Source: UBA1435 sp041663285 | GTDB taxonomy: Bacteria > Patescibacteriota > Microgenomatia > UBA12405 | DNA length: 21,824 bases | Direction: 5' to 3' | Assembly (NCBI GenBank): GCA_041663285.1 | Contig: JBAZSP010000019.1 | Coordinates: forward strand, 1 to 21,824 | In this document: positions 1 to 7,174 of the stretch, piece after piece | How the letters are laid out: every line of letters starts with the position of its first letter | Position numbering within the stretch: position 1 is the first letter of the stretch | Notes under the pieces: generated by a model | The model's database searches: none | Told to the model about the DNA's origin: nothing | What the model saw: the letters and a program-made list of their open reading frames with translations, nothing else | Position numbers and translations under genes: made by a program

Positions 1-647
1 GCAGTTATCCCAATATTAGAGAAATAAAATTCATCTCCAAAGAAAAGGCTCTTTCGATCTACAAGGAGCAAAACCGTGACAACCCGCTATTGACCGAAAT
101 GGTAACCGCCAGTATTTTGCCTGCCTCTTTTGAAGTTTCCGCCTCAGCCCCTCAAGTTCTCGAACAAATCGCCCAAAATTTTTCTTCCAAAACCGGGCAA
201 ATTGATGAAATAATTTATCAAAAAGATATCATTCAATCTCTGCTTAACTGGACAAAAATTATCCGCCAAAGCGGTCTTGCCTTGGTAGCTGCCATTTTAG
301 CTTTTGCTTTTTTGGTTAACTTCACCATTATCAGTATGAAGGTAACCAACCGTAAAGAAGAAATAAAAATCAGTCGCCTTCTGGGCGCTTCTAAGTTTTA
401 CGTTAAAAAGCCTTTCCTTCTTGAAGGCATCTACTACGGTTTTTTTGGTGGCGTACTCGGTTCTACCACTTCCCTGCTATTCTTCTTAAACTTCAAAGAC
501 TCAATCAACACTTTCTTCACCCCTATTGAGTTCGTAAAATTCGATCCCGCTTTTTCCTTATTGGTAATTTTTTCCAGTCTTTCTCTGGGAATGTTTATTA
601 GCCTTTTTGCCAGCTGGATTAGCTCCAACCGTTTTATAAAGTTTTAG
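1..647 (+). CDS. ftsX: Cell-division protein FtsX, C-terminal part (5' end outside window)
   Basis: The reading frame is open from base 3 to the TAG at 645-647, giving 214 residues with no start inside the window, so the gene is cut by the window edge. FtsX is the membrane subunit of the FtsE-FtsX ABC-type complex, which gates peptidoglycan hydrolases at the division site. The visible part begins in the extracellular lobe, where the stretch with DNPLL and LPASFEV is typical of the family. Three hydrophobic segments follow, matching TM2-TM4 of the four-TM FtsX fold. The conserved cytoplasmic turn between TM2 and TM3 contains RKEEIKISRLLGAS, and the TM3 entry has EGIYYGFFGG. The next gene, 49 bases downstream, is a coiled-coil M23 peptidase, the class of protein FtsX commonly controls. 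Identification is firm; TM1 and FtsE would lie upstream. Confidence 0.93.
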   Translation, partial: SYPNIREIKFISKEKALSIYKEQNRDNPLLTEMVTASILPASFEVSASAPQVLEQIAQNFSSKTGQIDEIIYQKDIIQSLLNWTKIIRQSGLALVAAILAFAFLVNFTIISMKVTNRKEEIKISRLLGASKFYVKKPFLLEGIYYGFFGGVLGSTTSLLFFLNFKDSINTFFTPIEFVKFDPAFSLLVIFSSLSLGMFISLFASWISSNRFIKF

Positions 648-696
648 TATTTTTACCGACACCACTCGTCTTTTTAGGACAGGGTCAAAAAAATAT

Positions 697-1857
697 ATGT
701 CCGGCTTATTTAAACCTTCTTATCCAACTTATCGGGTTCTTTGCCTTTCCCTCATTTGTTTAGTTTTTTACTTATTATCCGGCAACCCCCTATTTTCCCA
801 GGACAACATCTCCGATCTTCAGTCCAGAATTAACGAATATTCCGACAAGCTTGACCAGCTTTCCAAAGCCAAAGATACCCTGGCCAATCAGATCCGTCTT
901 CTTAATTCCCAAGTAGACCTAACTTTACTAAAAATTACTCAGGCAGAAAACCAAATCAAAATACTTCAAAACGATATCTCTATTCTGACAGTCAAAATCG
1001 ACACCCTAGATATTAAACTCAACCAAACATCATCACAATATATCGAGCAAGTCATTCAAAATTACAAGTTACCAAAAAAAACCTCTCCCCTTGCCCTATT
1101 CGCCAATAGTAAATTCGACGATTTCTTTAAAAAGTACAAGTACTACTCCCTTATCCAAAAAAGTAGCCACGATAGCTTGTTGAACATGGAATATGTCCGC
1201 ACTAACTATGATATTCAAAAAAAGGAAAAAACCAAAAAACAACAGGAGCTTGAAATCATCGAAAAAAAGTTAGCCGAACAAAAATTGAATTTAGCCAAAC
1301 AGAAAGATAATAAAACCAATCTGCTGGCAGTCACCAAAAACGATGAAACAAAATACCAGCAACTTAAAAGAGCCGCCGAAGACGAGCTAAATTCTCTCCT
1401 TAAGGCTCAATTTGTTGGTTCCCGTCAGGTAAAAAAGGGCGATGCCCTGGGCACCATGGGTAATACCGGTTATTCTTTCGGAGACCATCTCCATTTTGGG
1501 TTATACGACTTGTCCGCCGACAAAATCACCTCCTGGACTTATCAGAACGATATCGATCCCTTTTCCTATCTACAATCTAACCGGTGGCCTATGGAAAGCT
1601 TAAAGCTACCCGACAACGTCTATTCCAATTGCCAGTCTGAAGGTAGCATTACCCAATGTCGTGGCCACACTCGATATTCTTATCTTTATGCCGACAAATT
1701 TCACCATGGCATCGATATGGTTTCTTCCCAAAAAACAATCTATGCTGTCAACGACGGCGTTGCTTACTTCTTCCGCAACCCCTCAAGCAGTCTGGGCAAC
1801 CACGTCAAGCTTTTCCATGCCGACGGTAAAATGTCCCTTTACCTCCATCTCCAATAA
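697..1857 (+). CDS. Secreted coiled-coil M23 (LytM-like) peptidase with circularly permuted catalytic domain
   Basis: 386 residues. A hydrophobic segment at about 13-28 acts as signal peptide or anchor. Residues about 36-235 are a long charged coiled coil, as in EnvC, PcsB and RipC. The M23 domain is in reversed order. Residues 244-268 hold the usual C-terminal half: VKKGDALG, GNTG and H264-L-H266-F-G. After a linker, residues 318-386 hold the usual N-terminal half: ITQC, H336-x-G-I-D340, then YAVNDGVAYF, a GN turn, and Y382-L-H384-L just before the stop. Mapped on LytM, H336, D340 and H266 are the zinc ligands, and H264 and H384 the other active-site histidines. No key residue is missing, so the domain could be active if it folds as a permutant. 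Cysteines 312 and 321 in the linker region might form a disulfide. The role is probably septal peptidoglycan cleavage under FtsX control. The ATG start is the first in frame and precedes the signal peptide directly; there is no clear ribosome-binding site. Confidence 0.9.
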   Translation: MSGLFKPSYPTYRVLCLSLICLVFYLLSGNPLFSQDNISDLQSRINEYSDKLDQLSKAKDTLANQIRLLNSQVDLTLLKITQAENQIKILQNDISILTVKIDTLDIKLNQTSSQYIEQVIQNYKLPKKTSPLALFANSKFDDFFKKYKYYSLIQKSSHDSLLNMEYVRTNYDIQKKEKTKKQQELEIIEKKLAEQKLNLAKQKDNKTNLLAVTKNDETKYQQLKRAAEDELNSLLKAQFVGSRQVKKGDALGTMGNTGYSFGDHLHFGLYDLSADKITSWTYQNDIDPFSYLQSNRWPMESLKLPDNVYSNCQSEGSITQCRGHTRYSYLYADKFHHGIDMVSSQKTIYAVNDGVAYFFRNPSSSLGNHVKLFHADGKMSLYLHLQ

Positions 1858-1864
1858 TTTTTAG

Positions 1865-2497
1865 TTAAAAACCCCTGGCCGCCTTCCTCATTCTTAAGGC
1901 ACCAATTCCCAGCGAAACAACTACGCCGGTTTGCCAAATAAGATCACCCGCACCTGTAACCGGAACCACTTTCTTAGCCACAAAGTACGAGGCATTATCA
2001 CTGTCTACCAAATCTCCACTCCGAGCCTCTACTAGATTAACTTTTTTGACATTTTGGTTTCCGCTCTCGGCCTCGCCGATCACTTTAGCCCTAATATAAT
2101 ATCTTTTTGACTCACCTTTCTCCAATTTGTCAATTTTCCAGCTCACTACACCTTTGGTAGCATCGTAGTCTCCGGGAAAGAAAATCAGGCTTAAATTGCT
2201 GGGTAAAGTATCATTGGCCAAAATATTTTCAATTTTTTCTATTCCGCTATTTTCAATTTTTATCTGGAATTCAACTATCTCGCCGTCAGCAAATATCCTC
2301 TTCGAACTATCAATATTATCCGAAAATTGCTCATCGTATATATATCTTAATTTTTTATCAACAACAATTTTATTTTTTTGCTCACCCTGCGAATAGTACT
2401 GGGCGGCCACCTCTTTAGGAGCTATTCCGGCAACAAAAGTTGCCCACGCCACTAAAGCGAAGGTAATCAATTTTGCACTTCTTTCCATATGTTTCAT
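1865..2497 (-). CDS. Secreted DUF11-domain surface protein with P-x-T-G-type C-terminal tail
   Basis: 210 residues, the only gene on the minus strand. The N-terminus is a signal peptide with a basic start and a hydrophobic core at about 9-25, probably cleaved after the A-A at about 31-32. Residues about 70-140 match the DUF11 repeat fold: DGEIVEFQIKIENSG, then NDTLPSNLSL, then WKIDKLEKGES. DUF11 is an Ig-like surface domain common in archaeal, Gram-positive and CPR cell-wall proteins. The last 33 residues begin V-P-V-T-G (178-182), then a hydrophobic stretch, and end with a basic RMRKAARGF tail. This is the layout of a sortase signal, although the first position is V instead of L. It may be wall- or membrane-anchored, and a structural or adhesive role is inferred. 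ATGs at 2497 and 2488 are both possible; the first is used. A consensus promoter lies upstream. The gene ends 7 bases from the end of the convergent M23 gene. Confidence 0.8.
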   Translation of the reverse strand: MKHMERSAKLITFALVAWATFVAGIAPKEVAAQYYSQGEQKNKIVVDKKLRYIYDEQFSDNIDSSKRIFADGEIVEFQIKIENSGIEKIENILANDTLPSNLSLIFFPGDYDATKGVVSWKIDKLEKGESKRYYIRAKVIGEAESGNQNVKKVNLVEARSGDLVDSDNASYFVAKKVVPVTGAGDLIWQTGVVVSLGIGALRMRKAARGF

Positions 2498-2528
2498 AAT
2501 GATTACATAATAACTAAGATTACAGGAT

Positions 2529-2556
2529 ATTATATCTTATAATTATTCATTGTCAA
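2529..2556 (-). promoter_or_regulatory. Consensus sigma70-type promoter for the DUF11 gene
   Basis: Read on the minus strand, TTGACA (2556-2551) is followed by a 16-base spacer and TATAAT (2534-2529). Both hexamers match the bacterial housekeeping consensus exactly. Transcription would start near 2522, giving a leader of about 25 bases before the ATG ending at 2497. No Shine-Dalgarno sequence is visible in that leader. Confidence 0.75.
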
Positions 2557-2561
2557 GACTA

Positions 2562-2591
2562 TTGCCGCTTCCGAACTACTTGGTATATACT
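2562..2591 (+). promoter_or_regulatory. Probable promoter for the glycosyltransferase run
   Basis: TTGCCG (2562-2567), an 18-base spacer and TATACT (2586-2591) give a plausible sigma70-type promoter, with 4/6 and 5/6 matches to consensus. It is the only good candidate in front of the long plus-strand run. It stands back to back with the minus-strand DUF11 promoter, the two -35 boxes being 5 bases apart. The expected start of transcription is at about 2598, within 3 bases of the ATG at 2601, which suggests a leaderless mRNA. Confidence 0.5.
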
Positions 2592-2600
2592 AAAAACTAT

Positions 2601-3332
2601 ATGAAAACAAACCTTCTTCCTGGCTTGTCTGTCTTTTTCCCTTGCTATAACGAAGAAAAAAATATAGCTAATACCGTAAATAAATCTTTGCCTATTATTA
2701 AATCTATCTCAAAAAATTGGGAAATTATCATCATTAACGACGGTTCTAAGGATAAAACCGGTGAAGTTGTCTTGGCTCTGCAGAAGCTCCACCCCGACAA
2801 TATTAAAATTATCACCCATAATCCAAACCGGGGCTATGGCGGCGCCCTAAAAAGCGGTTTATACAACTCCCGCTACCCCTGGATTGTTTTTACTGATGCC
2901 GATGGACAGTTCGATTTTACCGACATTCATGCCTTATTAGAAAAGCAACATGAAACTCAAGCCGACATAGTTATAGGATATTATTTAGGTCGGAAAGTTC
3001 CTTTTTACCGGATTTGGGGCTCAAAGCTTTGGCAGTTAGCCGTATTTCTTCTTTTTGGCTTGAAAGTTACCGATATCGACTGCGGTTTCAAGCTTATAAA
3101 TCAAAAAGTTGTTAAAGCTATACCTATGTTACAGGCCGAAAGGGGACCATTTATCACCAGTGAATTTCTGATTCACGCCAAAAAAGCCGGCTTCAAAATC
3201 TGCGAAACCGGCGTTCATCACTTCAGCCGCCAGGAAGGCGAAGCCACCGGAGCCAAATTAAATGTCATCCTGGCTGGCTTTAAAGACCTCTTTTCCCTCT
3301 GGTATCATCTCACTTTTGCTAAAACTATTTGA
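2601..3332 (+). CDS. GT2 glycosyltransferase, polyprenyl-phosphate sugar synthase (DPM1-like)
   Basis: 243 residues from the ATG at 2601. An upstream in-frame TTG at 2550 would add 17 residues but lies inside the promoter region, so it is rejected. The fold is GT-A, family GT2. It shows the nucleotide-binding start FFPCYNEE (12-19), INDGSKDKT (45-53), the NPNRGYGGALKSG acceptor-side motif (74-86), the metal-binding D99-A-D101 within TDADGQFD, and DCGFKL further on. This pattern belongs to the dolichol-phosphate mannosyltransferase group, which transfers a hexose from a nucleotide sugar to polyprenyl phosphate on the cytoplasmic face. There is no C-terminal GtrA-like membrane part. The sugar (mannose, glucose or other) cannot be read from the sequence. 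The next gene, 6 bases away, is a GT39-type membrane transferase that would use such a lipid-linked sugar. Confidence 0.87.
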   Translation: MKTNLLPGLSVFFPCYNEEKNIANTVNKSLPIIKSISKNWEIIIINDGSKDKTGEVVLALQKLHPDNIKIITHNPNRGYGGALKSGLYNSRYPWIVFTDADGQFDFTDIHALLEKQHETQADIVIGYYLGRKVPFYRIWGSKLWQLAVFLLFGLKVTDIDCGFKLINQKVVKAIPMLQAERGPFITSEFLIHAKKAGFKICETGVHHFSRQEGEATGAKLNVILAGFKDLFSLWYHLTFAKTI

Positions 3333-3338
3333 CCTCCC

Positions 3339-4823
3339 GTGAACCTACTTTTATCACGTATCCGCCAAAACTGGCCACTATTGTTTATCCTTTTACTGTC
3401 TGCTTTCCTGCGCCTTTTTCGCTTAATTGATTACACCGAATTTTTGGGCGACCAGGCCCGTGACCTAATTATCATCCGCAACTTTCTTCACTCAGGTGAT
3501 TTATTTTTTATCGGCCCACAAACCAGTATCGGTAACATGTATCTTGGGCCTTTCTTTTATTACTTAATCTCCCCGGCACTTCTTTTATCTTCATACCACC
3601 CCATAGGTCCTGCCGCTTTTATCGCCATTCTTGGAGTGGCTACAGTTTATTTGGTCTATTTGGTTACAAAAACTTTTTTTGATAAATCATCGGCCCTGGT
3701 CGCGGCACTTCTATACGCCCTTTCCCCGGTAGTCATCAAGTATTCTACTTTTTCCTGGAATCCTAATATTATGCCTTTTTTCTCCTTACTGTTTATATTT
3801 TCCATCTACAATTTTGTCAGCACCAAGTCGCCAAAATACCTTCTTTGGGCCTCCCTGTCTCTTATCCTTTGTCTCAATTCTCACTACCTGGCCCTGCTTT
3901 TGATACCTCCGGCCGCCTTCTTTCTAGGCCTCTTTTTCTATCGTCAACGCCATCATCTTGGAACCTTGCCTTCAATGCTGGTTCTGCCAGCTATTCTCCT
4001 CTTGCTGTCGCTTCTACCGCAAATATTATTCGATTTTAAACACGACGGTCAAAATGTGAAAGCCATTATTCAGTTTTTTTGCTATCGGGAGACCACTGTT
4101 AACATCAAACCTTACAAAGCCATTCCCCACCTCATTCCGCTTTTTAATCAATATACCGCCCGCTTAATCTCCGGAAAAAACGATAATGCCGGCATCCTGT
4201 TTTCTGCTTTTATACTGGTTGGTTTATTTGTTTATTATTTCAAAACCCGCCAACAAAATATCCCTTTCAAGAGTCGTTTACTTTTTTTAACCGCTTTCCT
4301 CTTTTTTGGTATTTTTGGTCTTAGCTTGTATAAGCAACACATTTATGACCATTATTTTGGGATTATTTTTCCCCTGGGATTCATTGTCTTTGCCTTTCTG
4401 GTCACCAGATTATTAACCTCAAAGCTTAAGTTTTTTGCTTACCTCCTGATACTTTCAGCTGCTCTTTTTTCCCTTTGGGAGAACCCTTTCCGCTATGCCC
4501 CCAACCGCCAAGTTCAGACTACCCAAGCTATTGTCGACAGTATAATTAACGATTCTCAAAATCAACCTTTCAATTTGGCACTTTTGGCAAAACAAAACTA
4601 TGACGATACCTACCGTTACTTCTTCTTTCTAGCCGACGCACCGCTCAAAGATGCTCACTCCAAAATAACCGATCAGCTTTACGTTATCTGTGAACCCTGG
4701 CAAATCGAATGCCAGCCCATTAATCATCCCCAATGGCAGATAGCCTCTTTTGGCTGGGCCAAAATCGATAAACAGTGGGTTATAAACGGTATCACTGTTT
4801 TCCGACTTATCCACACCCAGTAG
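3339..4823 (+). CDS. GT39-like (PMT/ArnT-type) membrane glycosyltransferase
   Basis: 494 residues, starting at a GTG because no ATG lies near. The N-terminus has a basic stretch (RIRQ) followed by the first membrane segment, which fits this start. The first extracellular loop carries G37-D-Q-A-R-D42, in the place where GT-C enzymes hold their catalytic acidic residue. About ten further hydrophobic segments follow. The C-terminal part, about 390-494, is a soluble, probably extracellular domain, as is usual in bacterial PMT_2 proteins. Family members move a sugar from a polyprenyl-phosphate donor to a lipid, glycan or protein on the outer face of the membrane. Placement 6 bases after a DPM1-like synthase suggests that enzyme supplies its donor. 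The acceptor is unknown. Confidence 0.82.
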   Translation: MNLLLSRIRQNWPLLFILLLSAFLRLFRLIDYTEFLGDQARDLIIIRNFLHSGDLFFIGPQTSIGNMYLGPFFYYLISPALLLSSYHPIGPAAFIAILGVATVYLVYLVTKTFFDKSSALVAALLYALSPVVIKYSTFSWNPNIMPFFSLLFIFSIYNFVSTKSPKYLLWASLSLILCLNSHYLALLLIPPAAFFLGLFFYRQRHHLGTLPSMLVLPAILLLLSLLPQILFDFKHDGQNVKAIIQFFCYRETTVNIKPYKAIPHLIPLFNQYTARLISGKNDNAGILFSAFILVGLFVYYFKTRQQNIPFKSRLLFLTAFLFFGIFGLSLYKQHIYDHYFGIIFPLGFIVFAFLVTRLLTSKLKFFAYLLILSAALFSLWENPFRYAPNRQVQTTQAIVDSIINDSQNQPFNLALLAKQNYDDTYRYFFFLADAPLKDAHSKITDQLYVICEPWQIECQPINHPQWQIASFGWAKIDKQWVINGITVFRLIHTQ

Positions 4824-4827
4824 TTAT

Positions 4828-4856
4828 TTGAAAAACCAGCTCAAAGTTGAGAGAAT
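4828..4856 (+). promoter_or_regulatory. Possible internal promoter before the second synthase/GT-C couple
   Basis: The 43-base gap is one of the larger ones in the run. TTGAAA (4828-4833) and GAGAAT (4851-4856) are separated by 17 bases. The -35 is good (5/6) and the -10 weak (4/6). The ATG follows 10 bases after the -10, a spacing again compatible with a leaderless transcript. This is tentative. Confidence 0.25.
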
Positions 4857-4866
4857 GATCTAGCCT

Positions 4867-5646
4867 ATGAAAAACCAATCAAAAAATTTGGAAGTAAGTA
4901 TCATCATTCCCTGTTATAACGAAGAAAATAATCTTAATAGCGGTGTTCTCACTCAAGTTGCTGATTTTCTTTCCACCCAGTCGTTTTCCTACGAGGTTTT
5001 GATTTGCAACGATCAGTCCACCGACAATAGCTTAAAACTAGTTCGCCAATTTGTCTCCAACCACCCTCATTTTCGCGCTCTTGATTTACCCAAAGGCGGC
5101 AAGCCCGGAGCTCTTTACGGCGGTATTAAAGAGGCCAAGTATTCCATTCTCCTTTTTACCGATATGGATCAGTCTACTCCCTTAAAAGAAATCACGAAGC
5201 TTATGCCTTTTTTTAATCAAGGCTATGATATCGTCATTGGCTCACGGGGTCTAAATCGCCAGGGTTACAACCTTCTTCGACAGGCCGGTTCGCGTGTTTT
5301 CTCCGCTGTCCGAAATTTGCTTTTAGGAACAAATATTGTCGATACCCAATGCGGATTCAAAACCATCAAAACGTCAATCGCACGTCAAATTTTTCCGCAA
5401 TTGGATACTATTAAAAATCTAGTTAATCAGAAAGGCTGGCGGGTTACTGCCTATGATGTCGAGATGCTATTTATTGCTCAAAAACTTGGCTATAAAATTA
5501 AAGAAGTCGCCGTAGAATGGCGAAACGAGGATTTAAGCACCTCCAAAGGTAATGCCAACGGCCGCTATATTAAAGAATCAAAACTGATGGCCAAAGAGGT
5601 CTGGCGGGTACTGATCAATAAGCTAAAAGGTGCCTATGATAGCTAA
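4867..5646 (+). CDS. GT2 glycosyltransferase, dolichyl-phosphate beta-glucosyltransferase (Alg5)-like
   Basis: 259 residues. The GT-A domain starts with V-S-I-I-I-P-C-Y-N-E-E (10-20), followed by CNDQSTDNS, the PKGGKPGALYGG motif, and D99-M-D101-Q-S-T-P, where the D-x-D binds metal. GSRG, DTQCGFK and the late YDVEMLFIAQKLGYKIKEV block are characteristic of the Alg5/DPG-synthase group. These enzymes put glucose, or another hexose, on polyprenyl phosphate. No membrane segment is evident, so it is probably a peripheral inner-face protein. The following GT39-like gene overlaps its 3' end by 11 bases, so the two are likely translated together and may work as a donor-maker and donor-user pair. It differs clearly from the first synthase of the run (different acceptor-side motif), so it may make a different lipid-sugar. 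Confidence 0.87.
   Translation: MKNQSKNLEVSIIIPCYNEENNLNSGVLTQVADFLSTQSFSYEVLICNDQSTDNSLKLVRQFVSNHPHFRALDLPKGGKPGALYGGIKEAKYSILLFTDMDQSTPLKEITKLMPFFNQGYDIVIGSRGLNRQGYNLLRQAGSRVFSAVRNLLLGTNIVDTQCGFKTIKTSIARQIFPQLDTIKNLVNQKGWRVTAYDVEMLFIAQKLGYKIKEVAVEWRNEDLSTSKGNANGRYIKESKLMAKEVWRVLINKLKGAYDS
5625..5630 (+). promoter_or_regulatory. Shine-Dalgarno-like site deciding the downstream start
   Basis: AAAAGG lies 5 bases before the ATG at 5636, inside the end of the preceding gene. It is the clearest ribosome-binding site of the run. It favours the ATG over the in-frame GTG at 5630, which overlaps it. Confidence 0.45.
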
Positions 5647-7162
5647 ACCATTTGCTCGTGTTGTTCGGTCACCTCTACTCATCATCGTCTTTTATACTGT
5701 TTTCTATCTAACCTCCCGGCTTCAAAACCTGACTTCATTGCCTGTCTTTGGTGACGAGGCCATCTATATTCGCTGGTCGCAGATAATAAAAAATGTCGAA
5801 ACCCTTCGGTTTGTACCCCTTACTGACGGTAAGCAGCCACTTTTTATGTGGATTGTAGCCGTATTTTTGAAATTCTCTTCTGATCCCTTACTTGCCGGTA
5901 GGCTGGTTTCCGTTTTCGCCGGCCTGGCTACCTCTTTAATTATCTTCCAAACAATTTGCTATCTGATAAACTTTTCTGATCCTGAAACGAACCCTCTGAT
6001 TAATCTGATTTCTACCCTCAAAAAAAATTATTTTCGCGCTTCCCCCGTTTTGCTTATCTATCTTTTTTCTCCCTTTTTCTTTTTTTTCGACCGTCTGGCA
6101 TTAGCCGATAACCTTTTAAGCTTCTTTGGCTCTCTCTCCCTCTTGCTCTCACTCCTTTTAGCTCGCTGCCGCCGCCTTGACCTAGCTCTGATTCTAGGTT
6201 TTAGTCTTGGTTTTGGGCTCCTGACTAAATCTCCGGCACTATACTTTGTTATTTTGACTTTTGTTACCTACATTATCATCAATCGCTCTGCCTCGTTTAA
6301 GACTTTTTACTATCCCCTGGTTTCTTCTCTTGTTGCCTTTGCTATGTATAGTATACTCAAGCTCGGCCCCCAATTTCATCAAATTGCCCTAAGAAATCGT
6401 GATTATGTTTACACCCTATCAGAAATAATTACCCATCCCCTCGATCCTTTAGTTCCCCACCTTAAAGACATTTTTACCCTTTACGGCCATTTTTTTTCCA
6501 TTTATCTCATCCTCTTTTTCCTGGCGATCATCCTCTTATCAGTCAGTCGTTTTCGCCACCGAACTATTCTCGTCCTATTAATTTGGTGGCTGGTTCCCTT
6601 ACTGGCCAATGCCTCCTTCGCCAAATCATTTACCGCCAGGTATATTCTTTTTACTACACCACCGCTTATTATCCTCATAGGCTATCTCGCCTCCTACTTT
6701 AATTATAAAGTTGTCCTTCCTCTATTATTCCTTTTACTCCCAAACGTCTTTACCCTATATCGCCTCTCCACCTCACCCTTTACTTATAAATTACCGCCCA
6801 CTGAAACCGGCTATCTTCAGGACTGGACTTCGGGGTGGGGGATTCGTGACAGTGCCAGCTATCTTATCAACCGAGCCAAAACTCACAACGTTATCGTCGG
6901 TACCGAAGGTGCATTCGGAACTCTCCCCGACGGTCTTCAGATTTATGCCGACGGCGTCAAACAGCTTACTATTATCGGTGTTGGTCTTGGGTTCACTTCC
7001 CTCCCTCCAAGTTTAATTAACGCCAAAAACTACGGTGACGACGTTTATCTTCTTATTAATCAATCCCGAAATAATCTTAGCACCGCCGAACAACAAAAAA
7101 TTACCCCCATCTTCCGACACCCTAAGCCCGATAATGATTTTTTAATTCTTTACCAACTCTAG
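5636..7162 (+). CDS. GT39-like (PMT/ArnT-type) membrane glycosyltransferase
   Basis: 508 residues from the ATG at 5636, chosen because a Shine-Dalgarno-like AAAAGG sits at the right distance. It is a multi-pass membrane protein. The first external loop has G39-D-E-A-I-Y44, with the acidic residues expected at the GT-C active site, and D64-G-K-Q-P68 matches the second conserved loop motif of ArnT/PMT_2 proteins. Roughly ten or more further hydrophobic segments follow. The last 120 residues are mainly soluble and include an E-G-A-F-G-T-L segment typical of the extracellular C-terminal part of this family. It probably uses the polyprenyl-phosphate sugar made by the Alg5-like enzyme whose gene it overlaps. 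Acceptor unknown. Confidence 0.85.
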   Translation: MIAKPFARVVRSPLLIIVFYTVFYLTSRLQNLTSLPVFGDEAIYIRWSQIIKNVETLRFVPLTDGKQPLFMWIVAVFLKFSSDPLLAGRLVSVFAGLATSLIIFQTICYLINFSDPETNPLINLISTLKKNYFRASPVLLIYLFSPFFFFFDRLALADNLLSFFGSLSLLLSLLLARCRRLDLALILGFSLGFGLLTKSPALYFVILTFVTYIIINRSASFKTFYYPLVSSLVAFAMYSILKLGPQFHQIALRNRDYVYTLSEIITHPLDPLVPHLKDIFTLYGHFFSIYLILFFLAIILLSVSRFRHRTILVLLIWWLVPLLANASFAKSFTARYILFTTPPLIILIGYLASYFNYKVVLPLLFLLLPNVFTLYRLSTSPFTYKLPPTETGYLQDWTSGWGIRDSASYLINRAKTHNVIVGTEGAFGTLPDGLQIYADGVKQLTIIGVGLGFTSLPPSLINAKNYGDDVYLLINQSRNNLSTAEQQKITPIFRHPKPDNDFLILYQL

Positions 7163-7174
7163 ACATTTCCCTTA

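Noticed and set aside
1858..1871. Perfect 6-base A/T inverted repeat at the convergent junction, possible terminator
   Set aside because: The stem has only A-T pairs and a 2-base loop, so a stable RNA hairpin is unlikely.
1865..2497. N-x-S/T sequons (NDT, NLS, NAS) in the DUF11 protein as glycosylation targets of the locus
   Set aside because: Three in 210 residues is not clearly above chance, and no STT3/PglB-type W-W-D-x-G motif is visible in any protein here.
2550..2600. TTG-initiated N-terminal extension of the first GT2
   Set aside because: The extension lies over the promoter boxes and lacks similarity to the family; the ATG at 2601 begins right before the conserved GT2 start.
4840..4851. 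Inverted repeat CTCAA/TTGAG before the Alg5-like gene
   Set aside because: A 5-base stem with a 2-base loop and no following T run; too weak for a terminator or operator.
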